Below, one piece after another: positions 10,801 to 21,839 of a stretch of 64,000 nucleotides of DNA (positions are counted from its first letter, which is position 1; each line of letters begins with the position of its first letter). The notes beneath the pieces are model-generated. The model was not told the DNA's origin, searched no databases, and was given only the letters and a program-made list of their open reading frames with translations. Origin of the DNA: Norana najaformis (lineage: Eukaryota; Annelida; Clitellata; Crassiclitellata; Hormogastridae); NCBI GenBank assembly GCA_964023275.1, contig OZ029920.1, positions 5,312,014 through 5,376,013 on the forward strand. Direction: 5' to 3'. Both the position numbers and the translations under genes were made by a program.

Positions 10801-13800
10801 ATCAAAATAAAGAAAGGAGTGAGGCAGGGATGCATTCTGTCCCCATTCCTATTTAACCTATATGCAGAAAGAATAATGAGGATGGCGGAAATGGATGGAG
10901 CAAAAGAGGGAGTAAAGATAGCGGGAAAAACACTGAATAATCTGAGATACGCAGATGACACAACACTATTAGCAGGTAAAAAAACAGATCTGGTAGAACT
11001 GATAAGAAGGCTGAAGAGAGAGAGCGAGAAAGCAGGACTATACTTCAATATAAAGAAAACGAAGATCATGACAACAGCTGAGGAGGGCAGTTTTATGGTG
11101 GATGGAGAGGAATTAGAGACGGTAACAAGCTTTACATTCTTGGGATCAGTAGTAGAAAGAGAAGGAAAGTGCGATATGGAAATAAACCGAAGGGTGGCGA
11201 TTGGAAAAGCCGCAATGAATGGACTAGAAAAAATATGGAAAGACAAACATGTGAGCACAGACACGAAAAAAAGATTGGTGAGGGCCTTGATTATACCAAC
11301 AGTAACATACGGCAGTAAGACGTGGACAATGACCAAGAAAATAGAGAAAAAAATCAATGCTTGTGAAATGTGGATATGGAGGAAGATGCTGAGAACATCA
11401 TGGACGGAGAAAAGGACTAATGAATGGGTACGCAAGGCGATTGGAATTGAGCAAGATGAGACGTTACAACAAACAGTGCTAAAATCAAAGCTGAGGTTCT
11501 TTGGACATGTTATGAGATCAGATGGATTGGAAAAAGGAATGATGCTGGCTTGTGGAGAGGGAAAGAGAAAACAAGGGAGACCAAGGAAAAAATGGATGGA
11601 CAAGATACACGAAGCAACTGGAATGAACTTGGCACAACTAAGGGACGAGACATTGGAAAGAAAGAAATGGAGAAGATTGATCAGGACGGTCGCTAGAGCT
11701 CAAAGAGCTGACAGCACAAGGTGTGTATGGGAACCTACTGAAGGAGACTTCTGCTATTCGAGCATCATTTGTTTACAGACGAACTTTCCTATCCTGCTGA
11801 ATTATAACATCGTTTAGACCAATGATGAGCGCCTTCAAGAGATTCTTTGAAGATGCTCTATAAATGTCCAGGTAAATGCATGCATACATACATACATACG
11901 TACATACATACATGCATACATACATACATACATACATACATGCATACATACATACATGCATACATACATACAATACAATACATACATACAATACAATACA
12001 TACATACAATACATACATACATACACATACATGTACTCATATATAAACACATAGACCTATATACTTTAGAATGTGCGTGATAGACCTGTTTGAACCCTCA
12101 AGTTTAGTTGTTTTTACCTCTGTGATTCATTGTGAGAAGGACGTTGTAGACACATATTAACTTTTATTAGTAAACAATTCTTCACTTCATGCTTCATGAG
12201 TAATTTCATTCGAACTTGCTATGGTCTGTTATCACCCTTAAATACGTTTTATACCCTTAAATACGTTTTATAAGTATACATAAAAATCAGGCTTACATAA
12301 AGCCTACACATTTTGAAGTCTATTTTGCTGGTCGCTAGGTATGAATTTCTAGCCCAGATACCATGCAGCTATTATAGTCGTGTACCTGTGCTCGTTAAAT
12401 CCCGGCCCTCAATCTTCGCAATCGTAAGCTCGAGATTTCTGCAGTGCCCTATCAAAGTTAAGTCACGAGAACCAACTTCTTCACTGACGCGTAGTCAAAA
12501 CAAAAGCTATAGGCAGGAAAGGTTCGGTTCCAGGTCAAGGTCCAAGAGTCAGTCAGGCAGACAATCTTCACAAGAGATCGACGTCCCTGATCTTAAGCCA
12601 TATATGAATCTTGATGCGGCATGTGAAAATGACAAGTGCATATCGCCTCGTGTAGCACATGAACTATTTCACCGTTCTACGAATATTGTTGACGAATTTA
12701 TACTTCAGCAGAAGGATATGTCAAATCCTAGATCATTTCTGCGAGTACAGTTCATACGAAGGAGCAATAAATAGGACAACACGATTACTTCTTAACATAA
12801 TCTCCCATAGTTTTTAATTATATTGGCCAAAGAAATCATTCATTACTGTTTTATGCTGTATAACGCAGTTGCCGTTCATTGTTCGACAGTCGTCAGTGGA
12901 GCAATAATCCAGACACCGTGGAATATGGCTACGAATGTTGGTGGTGGAACTTTCTTCAACTGTTCTAGTAATACTACACTTGGCATTTCTTGGTTAAATA
13001 CAACTGACTGCAACATTGCCTCTGGTACCCCTTTAACTGTGAACAATTGCGAACTCAACAACAGCTTCGCGTCTCATTACAGAACAGAGAAACCAGGAGG
13101 ATTCGTGTGCAATTTAATCGTATTCGATGCAGTGCTATCTCTTGGGGGATGTTACGTTTGCACTGATGGCCAAGGAGCTGGAACAACATACTATGCTATG
13201 CTAATAATCGTTGGTAGGCAGTTTCAATAAATGTACTTTCATCAATTTGATAAATTTATTACGACATGTCGCTTGACAATATTTTGTCGTTAAGAAATGG
13301 TTGGTGTCTTCTTCTTATGTCAGAGAGCAATCTCAGCCAAAGTTTTGGTTGCATTTATAAAACTAAAGTCATGTTTCAGCTGAATTTATGCTAATGTTTA
13401 AATTTATAGCTTTTTAGTTTGAGTGTTCCAATGCTAGCTTACATCATAGTTCAAATGGTCTAACGTATTTTGCACGTGTCTATGGAAATTTAATTTATTC
13501 TGATTTTGCTAATATTGCCTTCTGCGAAGGGGCTGGTAAGGTTTTGAAGTTGTAAGGGAGTAGTGAATCCAAAATCCTTCGATGAACCAGTAGAGACAGA
13601 GACAGAATTTTTATAACCATTTAGTATCATCAACACTTCTTGGCCAGGCTTCTTCTTGTCCAAATTTATGATGACCTTTTTGCTCTCAGTGGTTCACTAA
13701 TATCCTAATAAAAATTAGGCACCAAATATTTCTTTTTAGGGTCAAAAGAAACAAGATCTCCTCTAGACCATCACAATTTTGAGTGGGAGCAATGGTCTTG

Positions 13801-16130
13801 GCCCCCTGGGCCGACATTAATACGTGTGACCAATACCATTTTAAAGAGCCCTACAAAGGCGTTTGAACATGGATATATAACACATCTAAGCGTCCGGATT
13901 TAATTAGGCTGAAAATGACCGAGGCGGAAAAGTAATAATTTTAATGGAAGAATGAGCTCTGCACTGCCTCATTAGACCATTCTTTCTCGTGCATTGGACC
14001 GTTCTTCTTGAAAACCACATTGCACGAGAAAACACGTCGTGCGTGAAACGATATCAACAAGTCTCCACAGATCATTCCAGTGCTGCCCACTAGCCTGAGA
14101 ATCACCGACGATCAGACTGTCCCCGTACTGTTGATCTATATTTTTAAGGAATGAATATTTCTTCCAAAAATATCAATGACATCTTCCACCCAGTCTTTTT
14201 ATAAAGTCAACCATCATAACTGATATTTGTATCATACAGAACGACCATCTGGGTAATAGTAAAATCAGTTTCTTTGGAAATGGAGCAAATTCGGCTGTCA
14301 GTTCAGAGAAAGCTTCTGTGTCAAGGAACTCCTACTTTCTGATTGTAACCTTTGTGACTAGTTGCGTGGAGAGTAAAAACTGACTGTAGTACAGTGTTAG
14401 ATAGCTGTTATCGGAGACGGATGGAGCCTACGAGGTGACTGCAATTGACTTGCATTCGTCCCGCATTACGGCTAGGTCAAGAGTCTATATATGCTGTAGT
14501 ACTTTATAGTCTGTGTGCCATGCAACCATTGATTTTGCTTTTGATGAGAAGCGAGATGGCTGACTTTTTTTTCTCTTCTGATAAGAACACCATCTGAACC
14601 AAGATCAGAGAGGTGATGCAAACGGAAGTTAGGTGGAACCTATCCAGCTATTTCGTGTTATTTTTTTCACGTGCTGGAGACAATCTACTATTTTGACAAG
14701 CTTTCTAAAGCAGCCAAATACTTTCATTCTCTTTGCAATTTTGTATGTATAATGGCATTTATTCTACGTTTACTTTAAATCTCTTTCTACTGCAATCAAG
14801 TAAATGCAAGGCAGCTTCTGATAAATTAAAATGTTAAAATATAAGCTTCTGAACTCGCAAATAAACAGGAGATAGCAGTAGAATCTTGACAGAATGCTTC
14901 GTTTTAGCATAAACTCTACATCTCTTTACACACAATATATCGATGTTAAAGAATAAGATGAAATAATATTCCTTAACTAACACATGGCATCTCTCACAAA
15001 AGTAGCAATTTCAGTCTAAGTATTTTATCTAACGAACACGGTTTCTATATTTAGATTCAAACTCCAACATTGCTACCAATTCAACAGAAATAATTTCTGG
15101 AGAAGACGTTATGATATCGAACAGCGTCTCCTACAGAGGACCTTCGCTACCAATACAATCTCCTCCGTCATTTTACTGGACGCTGAATTCGGATCCCAGT
15201 CAGAACATTACCACTTACCCAGGATCAACAACAGACACAAGTGCTTCGTCTTACATCGTTGTTACAGCCCAACCAAAAAATGTTCCTCCATATGTCTGCA
15301 ATCTTTTCTTCAATCCGCCAAGTAATGTTCCTCTAAGCTGTGCAACTAATGCCCCGACCTATCGCACTAGCTGGGAAACACCGTCTTACAATGTTTCGTG
15401 TAAGTTTTGATCATTTGTTAGTAGCTGAGATAGGTTTGTTAACATAAGACGAATATGGATGTAACTAATCGAGTGTCAACTCGACAGGTCTGAAACAAGT
15501 TAATTTACGAATGTAGAATGTAAAGCCGTGCATTATGAATTTTTGATTTCGTAACTTAGCATGTTTAAAACCTTTAATGACTTTCGTAATTTCTAAATAT
15601 TACACATTTATCAAGACGAGAAATAGCCTTCGTTAAACGCGCTGATCTTTCCATACGATCACGCTAATAGTAAGCCTAATATTGCACAGAGTGACATTCA
15701 CATTGATTAAATTGGGTTTTGTTTTTAAACCATTTAAATCGTGTTTCAGCATCATAGCCCCTTTACTAGTGTGCTAGTGAATTGTATAAATTGTCATTTT
15801 ATCCTATGTTAAAGATAACATTCCACCCAACATAACGGCGACTCCATATTTCGAATCCACTGTGTGTGAGGCCAAAATACTCTTCTGTAAACCGAATGCA
15901 TATCCTCATGCCGAAAAGTATTGGGTGGATTTACAACGGAATATAAATATCTACCAGCAAAACATAACAGCTGAGTATCTCGATGAATACTCATGTGTCG
16001 CCACCAACGTCTTCAGGAATACTTCGCACAAAGCTTCTTCAACGTATTCCCTCTCAGACCGAGGTCAATTTTTTGTCGTAAGTTGAAATCATGGCATTTT
16101 ACTAATTCAATTTGTGTCATTTTTAACTTT

Positions 16131-16204
<74 letters not shown>

Positions 16205-18649
16205 GCTCAACTTCATGGGCTTGGTGGCATAAGCTCGTTATATCGTCAGCCGAATTAATGCCAGTCGGTCTGGGTGACCTTTTGTTGCGGATCGCTAAGG
16301 GAACTTCAAATAACTAGAGAGCAGGCAAGATTGAAGCAAGAGGACGATTGGAGTAGCGAGGTCGTTGGATGATGACTTGCTGATGAACATTGTAGGTCAG
16401 TTAGAGAACTCTGAATTGAATGAGCCTTTGCATTGTTAGCTATGAGAAAGCAGCATATTGAGTCATATGTCAGTCTCGTATGCAGTTTATCCATCGTTAA
16501 GTAGTATTTCTTAATTTAATGATGAAACAGAATTTGCTGAAAGCGACAAGGTGGAGATCATCTTGCCAAGCGATGGTCGCTGCGACAACTTCACGTGCAC
16601 ATGTCCCTGTTGCACTGAAGCAATTCTCAAGTGCTATGCACCCACTCTACCTGAGGCCGAATACAAATGGTTGTTCGGAGATACGGAGACAGAAGGGCCA
16701 ACTATAAAGCCAGCGGCAGATGGCAATTACACCTGTATCGCTTACAATACCGTCAACAATCAACGATTTACTGGGGAAAAAAGCATCAGCATTTCACACT
16801 TTTATGGTAATAATATAATATGCCTTTGCTTGCTTTACTTTACTTTACTATCGATCTTAGAAATAATTACATTATCGGTATCAATAGAGATTACATTCAT
16901 AATTTTAACTGCCTCAACGATTTTGCTTTTGACTAAGCGCCTGTTTAATAAGTCAAATTTCGCCAATTAGTTTTTGGGTGTTGAACAAATCTGGAGATTA
17001 CAATTACGTTCTTTCAACAGGAGTTGTTTCAACGAATGCATTTCTCTATTCGTGCAGATTTAATGATCTTATCATTTTGGTGGCATAAGCATTATGGCAT
17101 TTACAGTATCTAAAGATCTCACTGTACCCTAAGATCTTTGGTGTATTTATGTCAAGTTTATTCTTTCGTATTGAAGATGTCAAATATCAAGGTCTATTGC
17201 TATGGAACTTTTTGTTTTGAAGAGTTTCCACGAAATTGTCCTGTTTGTCCTGCCTCTGATGAAACTGCGGTCATTGTACTCAGCGTTTTCCTGGCTATAT
17301 TCGTGGTAGTCGTAATTGGATTAGTCACTTGGATCGTCTTCTGGCTGCTCCCTATAATACGGGCAATTCCAGGTATTTTAATTTAACGGAGTCTTGTACT
17401 GCGTTGATTATAATCTTAGAAAAAATGTAATTGTTCCGGTTTGTCTGAAACTCAATCTGACATGCTGCAAGTCACGAACAACAGCATATGTTGCTCTTTC
17501 ATGAATTAAAGGGAAATGTTCATAATGGAAACTAAAATGTGATTCACATCGCTAATCCTATCATAATTACACATGAACATGTTATTACTAATGTTCTTTG
17601 ACACCATTTAGGCTGTCGATGAGCACCTTCGACGGGTACCTGGAAGGCTCCATAATAATTATTCAGGGTTGCGAAGTCCAGAACTGCTTGCCTGATATCA
17701 GCATATGCATCCGTACATATACACGCACAACGCGCCTTTCATGAACCTTTCACAAGTGAGACGTTTCCACGAGGCGCTACATAAATGCATTACAAAACTG
17801 AATTAATTCGAAGTTTCAAAGTAGCATTAACACTATCGATAAAACGACGAGAACAACATCCAAAGTCCCATTTTGCATATTTGCATGTAATTAACTTCAT
17901 TATCGATAAGTAAGTCAATTGCATGCCTTCGTATCAATATTCGCCCCTCACATTGAATGGACCATGGAATAATGACCACAATGCATTCTAGCTATAGCGC
18001 AATTGTTGAATGAGGCCCTGCGTTCAAGTTATTAACCTTCATATCAACATGGCTGAGCCATCTTAAGAATGCGATTTCAGCAATCTGTTTTATCAGCTAA
18101 TATTGTCTGAGACAATTGGTATGCGGCAGATATCGACTGGTCACGGTAAGCCCGACTTTCGATCTGCAAGCGAACACAGTAATAACAATCAGGTTATTTA
18201 GAAATTCAGAGAATAGGAATCACGATTTGGATTATTCCTATTGGGCGATCTATTAACTATCAAACTAACAATAAGCCCCATAGAAAGATACTTAATGGAG
18301 TAATTATAATTTTACCATTCTGCATGCAAGTGAATAGACCAACAAACAGGTGAACCATTTCAGTCGCTTGGCTATTGGTCACATTTTCTTTCTCAGTCAT
18401 AAGCATAGTCTATGCACTAGAATTTTGTAAACTTGTGGTTTACTAAGAACTATTGTTATCTTTGCTTGCATAGGGTCGACGTCAAGTCCAAACGAGAACA
18501 ATTTGCACCAAGATGTCTATGAAGATGTAGTGAAACCGGGTACGTCGCCTGAATCTTCGCCATACGAATCGCTGCAGCAACCCACAGCATCTGCCTATCA
18601 GGAACTCACACTGCGACATACGGCAAATGAAGATGCTAGTATAAGATAA
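7754..18649 (+). CDS. Gene 1: four-Ig-domain transmembrane receptor with ITAM-like tail
   Basis: Exons are 7754-7811 (signal peptide), 12890-13213 (D1), 15055-15399 (D2), 15815-16063 or 16077 (D3), 16531-16806 (D4), 17223-17372 (transmembrane) and 18474-18649 (cytoplasmic, stop TAA). All junctions are GT-AG and phase 1, the usual rule for shuffled extracellular Ig exons. The layout predicts a type I surface receptor with SH2-binding tyrosines. Compared with gene 3, the D3 exon lost 10 bp just before its donor. Using the homologous donor (16078) shifts the frame into stops in D4; a GT at 16064 would keep phase 1 and give about 525 residues. Whether the gene is functional therefore depends on splicing. 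Intron 1 contains an RTE retroelement. Ligand and partners are unknown; an allorecognition or immune role is inferred by analogy with Hydractinia Alr and vertebrate ITAM/ITIM receptors. Confidence 0.75.
8417..11721 (+). mobile_element. RTE-type non-LTR retrotransposon in intron 1 of gene 1
   Basis: The paralogous intron of gene 3 has an uninterrupted site at about 50550-50565, which defines the insertion directly. A 9-bp target duplication tgtgtatgg is at 8408-8416 and 11722-11730. The body encodes an apurinic-type endonuclease and reverse transcriptase of the RTE/BovB kind. No microsatellite tail is seen. It lies in the same orientation as gene 1. Confidence 0.88.
8553..11720 (+). pseudogene. 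RTE endonuclease-reverse transcriptase, disabled copy
   Basis: Endonuclease motifs are KIGTWNVRSM (from about 8878), GLSETRW, GDFNAKVG and the RTE-typical YTWTSPDGKHRNQIDYI. The reverse transcriptase follows, with NKAPGPDGIP, FIDYSKAFDCIDHE, GVRQGCILSPFLFNLY and the catalytic LRYADDTTLL. The reading frame is broken by an in-frame TAA at 9240-9242, a frame change near 9630 and another near 9800; from 9751 to the element's 3' end the frame is open. The last residues of the long open frame, after about 11721, are host intron sequence. RTE elements normally encode one protein of about 1000 residues, so this copy is nearly full length but inactive. Confidence 0.85.
11874..12032. repeat. (CATA)n-type microsatellite in intron 1 of gene 1
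   Basis: About 160 bp of catac/cata tetranucleotide units with interruptions. The paralogous position in gene 3 (50680-50850) carries a shorter and more degenerate version, so the repeat predates the duplication. Long frames here (runs of Tyr-Met-Cys-Val or His-Thr-Tyr-Ile) are artefacts. Confidence 0.92.
12480..12580 (-). repeat. Antisense fragment of an L2-like 3' untranslated region
   Basis: On the minus strand this matches the 3' untranslated part of the L2-like element at 49180-49260 (common phrases 'ggttcggttc', 'aggtcaaggtcc', 'gagtcaggcaggcaga'). Further copies are at about 30497-30575 and 51430-51540; the latter is the paralogous site in gene 3. Confidence 0.6.
12890..13213 (+). CDS. 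Gene 1 exon 2: Ig-like domain D1
   Basis: A 324-bp phase 1-1 exon. The acceptor is ttcgacag at 12882-12889 and the donor is at 13214. The domain has FFNCSS (B-strand-like), ISW (C strand) and FVCNL (F strand), plus extra cysteines in DCN, NCELN and GGCYVC, six or more in all. The first cysteine, tryptophan and later cysteine support a V-like fold; the GGCYxC end is unusual. The same exon is exactly 324 bp in genes 2 and 3. Confidence 0.75.
15055..15399 (+). CDS. Gene 1 exon 3: Ig-like domain D2 (atypical)
   Basis: A 345-bp phase 1-1 exon after the acceptor tatttag; donor gtaagt at 15400. It contains FYWTL and YVCNLFF, but no cysteine in the expected B-strand position (the stretch around VMISNSVSYRG). 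Its only other cysteine is downstream, in LSCATNAP. An Ig-like fold without the canonical disulfide is likely but not proven from sequence. Confidence 0.65.
15815..16077 (+). CDS. Gene 1 exon 4: Ig-like domain D3, damaged 3' end
   Basis: The acceptor follows gttaaag; the domain runs through PPNITATPYFES, ILFCKPNAYP, YWVDL and DEYSCVATN, a clear I-set-like C-W-C pattern. Compared with gene 3 the end of the exon lacks 10 net bases ('caatttttt' against 'caattttcacagactccat'). With the paralogous donor at 16078 the exon is 263 bp and shifts the frame. A GT at 16064-16065 (gag|gtcaat) gives 249 bp and keeps phase 1, but is a weaker donor. Confidence 0.65.
16136..16200. repeat. (TA)n microsatellite in intron 4 of gene 1
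   Basis: A pure run of about 65 bp of alternating T and A. The corresponding place in gene 3 lacks it and instead holds extra sequence with a SINE. Confidence 0.95.
16531..16806 (+). CDS. Gene 1 exon 5: Ig-like domain D4
   Basis: A 276-bp phase 1-1 exon: acceptor gatgaaacag, donor gtaata at 16807. It opens with a cysteine cluster (RCDNFTCTCPCC), then LKCYAP, YKWLFGD and DGNYTCIAYN, the classic C-W-DxxYxC pattern of a C2/I-set domain. The cysteine-rich N-terminal part is unusual and may form extra disulfides. Gene 3 has the same exon length. Confidence 0.78.
17223..17372 (+). CDS. Gene 1 exon 6: stalk and transmembrane helix
   Basis: Entry in phase 1 requires the acceptor ttttgttttgaag|ag at 17221-17222, which has a good pyrimidine tract; using the upstream 'atgtcaaat' would break the phase. 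The exon encodes a short Cys-Pro stalk (EFPRNCPVCPASDE) and a strongly hydrophobic stretch of about 25 residues (VIVLSVFLAIFVVVVIGL, continued), then RAIPG. Donor at 17373. Confidence 0.8.
17595..17660 (+). repeat. Short retroelement 3'-tail phrase shared by paralogous introns
   Basis: The 'gagcaccttcgacgggtacctggaaggc' segment followed by an A/T-rich tail also occurs at 59820-59870 in gene 3, and in related form at 11826 and 1-85. It resembles the 3' end of an L2-mobilised SINE. It predates the gene 1/gene 3 duplication. Confidence 0.4.
18474..18649 (+). CDS. Gene 1 exon 7: cytoplasmic tail with ITAM/ITIM-type tyrosines
   Basis: The last exon follows the acceptor cttgcatag and ends with TAA at 18647-18649. 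It encodes 57 residues with three tyrosines: VYEDVV, then SPYESLQQPTASAYQELTL. The last two form YxxL-x7-YxxL, the spacing of an ITAM, and each also fits the ITIM rule SxYxxL. Such motifs recruit SH2-domain kinases or phosphatases in vertebrate immune receptors; the same use here is inferred. Confidence 0.8.
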
Positions 18650-18882
18650 CACAGTGTATTGTAGAGCAACTATATCAATAGCGAATAATTATTCTCTTAC
18701 ATACTGTAGCATTCTTATAAGGACAAATCTTTCGAAAACCACACCACCTTCATAACATATGTGCCTGACACTAACCTAGTTAAAATGGATTTATTGCAAA
18801 CGTTAAGACTACTATCGTTTAATGTAGGTCCTAACGAATGTAAAGACACGCTGAATAAGTAAATCTTGATAAAGAAATCGGA

Positions 18883-18888
18883 AATAAA
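18883..18888 (+). terminator. Poly(A) signal AATAAA of gene 1
   Basis: AATAAA lies 234 bases after the stop. The same hexamer in the same context ('cggaaataaagttg') occurs 241 bases after the stop of gene 3 (61445-61450), which supports it as the shared poly(A) signal. Confidence 0.6.
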
Positions 18889-19589
18889 GTTGTTATCTAT
18901 GTGCAGTTGCAATCGATAGCAGTCGATCACAAATAGTAGTCGATCATAACTCACCCGAGTTAAGTATACCAGCTGTAACTCTTGTACAGGAAAGCACTGT
19001 CAAAGAGATCAGGAAAACAAGGTGACCTCAGTGAGATGGCTTCAGATGCAAAGCTATTCTTCGTCAAGGTAGATTTGATAAAGGTGTTTGGGAATCGTGC
19101 ATTAGTCCTATAGACCGGCCAGAAATTCAGGATTCGTAATCAGAGGCTGCACGCATGTCTAAACGAATGCTAATTGAGTGGCAGACACTGGAGTCGCCAC
19201 TACAAAAAGGTCCTTCAACCCTAGGTTAAGAGGTGCGAAAAATATTATATTGACACCTGCTAGTATCGCCCTCCAGAATGATGACTTGAGCACGTCATGC
19301 TTTCTATTGCTTCGGACAGTCTTTCTGAAATAACCCTCAGCTGAAAATCTCAACGATTCCGCCAGAAACAATTAAAATCTTAGTTCATTTAAAGTGGAAC
19401 CTTTGCTGAAGTCTCATCCATGTTCCAACGACTTCCAGATAAAGGGTTTATAGAAATATATGTATATGCCTGAGCTACAAACGTTTAAATAGGTTTGGGA
19501 TAGCTTATTACGCCACTGTTTCCATTTAAATTTGTCCATCTCATATATCTAAGCACATGAAATATATATCGTGACTTGGGCGTTGTTTT

Positions 19590-19800
19590 TATTCTAATAT
19601 GTCTCTCATTTGTACCGACTCTGTGAATGGTATTTGTAAGCCCTCATACATGTATATTCGTGACATACGCAGAATTAGGCGTTATGTACCCATGTCTTTC
19701 AGGATATGTCTAGCAAACGAAATTTTATCCAGTTTCCTTCTTTACTGTAACTCGTTTATTATCGACGTTAAAAAGTCAAACATGCTGCTTTTTTGGTGCG
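19590..19800 (+). pseudogene. L2-like reverse transcriptase C-terminal fragment
   Basis: The frame contains YIRDIRRIRRYVPMSF and CNSFIIDV, recognisable as the L2/CR1-type segment after the reverse transcriptase core. A paralogous fragment is at 62110-62400, so the insertion is older than the duplication. Confidence 0.55.
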
Positions 19801-20283
19801 CCATTAGTTGATATCTTATGCATTATGTACCGGTACTATAGAAGTTACAAATTAAAACTACAATTACAATAGAGAAAACGAAAGAAAGAAAGACTTTTCT
19901 ATCGCACACCTTCTTAAAGCTATTAACCTAGACTTCGAACATACAACTAAACTCACTCAACACCAAAATTAACAGCGTGCTTAACTTCGCAGTCAATATG
20001 CTTTTAGAAGTTGTTGTGTTCACTTCTTAAGATAGTACACTAGCTATTTATTTAGTCATAATTATGTTGGTCTCTAGTATACGTATATTGTGAAGTAGAT
20101 CTGTTGAGCTTATCGGTTATAGGGCCGCGTTAAAATATTCTGAAGTAAATCTTTTAGACTTGTCTGGGTGAAGTGCTGCACTTTTAATGACCTACGCGTT
20201 CGCTTACGACTGATACCAACTCTTAGGCCTAAGTTTAATTCGTGTATAGAGGAAGTAAATCGGTATTCATGCATGCAGGAAAC

Positions 20284-20338
20284 ATGGCGAATAAAGCAAT
20301 TCTAAAATCTGCTCGATTGAGTACTTTCATCATAACAG
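20284..20338 (+). CDS. Divergent signal-peptide exon (relic gene a)
   Basis: The exon begins atggcgaataaagc, encodes MANKAILKSARLSTFIIT plus one base, and ends at gtagga, in the same phase and context as the standard signal exons. A broken copy lies at about 30940-31035. It is followed 470 bp downstream by a ruined D1 exon, so it probably began a related receptor gene that has since died. Confidence 0.55.
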
Positions 20339-20808
20339 GTAGGATAACCATTTTGCTAATTACTATGTGGCACACTGTTTATAGTAGTCATGAGATAAAA
20401 GCCATGCAGGCATCGTTGGCCAATTTCGTCTTCTACAATCATGGATTTGAAAGCTTGTCAGAGCCTTCTTGACGACTACATAAACGTGTTACGCGTTTCT
20501 TGTTAGGTTTTGTTACGGCTAATTTGAGTTACGTCCTTCTTGTAGAATATGTCGTCGAAACACCTTCCTTACTGAGCTCGTTAAACTGGCTTCGGCTGAC
20601 TGCCATTTGAACGCACGAGCCTCTAATAAATTTCACAAGGGCAGCATAGTTACATACAAAATCAGAATACCTATAAACTGTTTTTCAGTTTCATGGTACA
20701 GAATGTAACATTGCAGTATTTGGTCCACCATTCAAGATCGGTCGCTTTTTTACTGAAAAGAACACACTGTTAAAATGGTGTAATTGAACCTCGTCATCTG
20801 TTTTGTAG

Positions 20809-21050
20809 GCATGAGGAGAGCCAAAATTCAGGGACCGTTGAATGTGGCTATAAGAGTTGGTGGCCAAGCTATTTTCAACCGTTCTAGTGATACTGATGAT
20901 GCTATAACATGATAGATTGCAACGTTTGCTGTGGCATCTGCACGACTGTGAACAAACGTAATCTCTTCGCATCTCATCACAAAACCAACAAAATCGGGCG
21001 GATTCGTGTGCAGTCTTATCGTATTCTAAATTTAGGAGCTGACCTCATGC
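20809..21050 (+). pseudogene. Pseudo-D1 exon of relic gene a
   Basis: After a ttttgtag acceptor the frame follows D1 (KIQGPLNVAIRVGGQAIFN) but the first domain cysteine codon is cgt (Arg). A deletion then yields two adjacent stops (tga, tag) near 20909, after which D1-like sequence continues out of frame. No D2-D4 or tail exons follow before gene 2. Confidence 0.75.
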
Positions 21051-21344
21051 AGGTATCGGCAAGGAATACCATTTGCCACACACATTTTGCACGTACTGAT
21101 GCACCAGCGTTGTCATTATTTAAGCGACCCATCCGTTAACCGCCCATCTAACTCTCAAGGATGCAGGACTGTCTGGTTGCTGGATTACTCCGATAGTCGC
21201 AAAAACATCCGTAAAGCGACTACATTTTCAGCCTTTCTAATAATTCGGATGCCATGGCTTGAACCACTTTAATAAGACTCGTCAGTTAACTCCATAAATT
21301 AGTGCATATGTGATTTCTGACTGCTACTCACCACTATTACTCGT

Positions 21345-21780
21345 TCTTTCTCATACTCTTCCCTCTTTCTTCCTCCAGTCACTTCCACTCTCAAATTTTG
21401 TAACCGTTCTTTAATCTACTATGGACCAACTCACTGGAACGAAATCCCAACACATCTCTTCTTTCACCTTATTTGGCCTGAAGTCTCTGTATTTCAACCA
21501 TGGTACTTAGCCATTGAAATTTACTAGTACTGTCTCACTAATTGGGATAAGTTTACGCCAGTGCTTACTCGGACGCTGCACTGCAACCTTGGGCGTCCAT
21601 GGGTGACGGTTAGTGAGAAGGTCTCTGGTCTGGAACTTAGCTGCGATGTGAGAAGGAACTCCCAAGGAAATAAGCAACTGCACACCAATATCAGCATCTC
21701 CATCAAGATCCGGATGAGTGACGAGGAGTGACAAGGTCACCCTATTAAATGCCGATGATAATCTGGGACGGAAATTAGGG
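21345..21780. repeat. Old L2-like 3' fragments upstream of gene 2
   Basis: Sequence such as 'cttcctccagtcacttcc...aaattttgtaaccg' corresponds to the L2-like ORF end at 48905-48990. The same fragment is at 31890-32000, showing that it is part of the duplicated unit. Confidence 0.5.
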
Positions 21781-21839
21781 AGTTTCCATTTATTTTATTA
21801 CAATTTGCGCTATAACAAAAACTAGGGCAAATGCGACAT

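Noticed and set aside
9295-11603. Long minus-strand frames rich in Phe, Ser and Leu (9295-9957, 9663-10412, 10677-11603)
   Set aside because: They are antisense shadows of the A-rich RTE coding strand.
11773-12080. Several overlapping open frames on both strands (Tyr/Met/Cys/Val-rich and His/Thr/Ile-rich)
   Set aside because: They are translations of the (CATA)n microsatellite.
12313-12774. 153-residue open frame upstream of D1 in gene 1
   Set aside because: It runs through an antisense L2-like 3' fragment, and the paralogous region 51270-51725 is interrupted by stops, so it is a chance frame.
17138-17386. ATG-initiated frame with a transmembrane segment, as a separate small membrane protein
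   Set aside because: It is exon 6 of gene 1 with intron sequence in front; phase and the acceptor at 17221-17222 fit the receptor.
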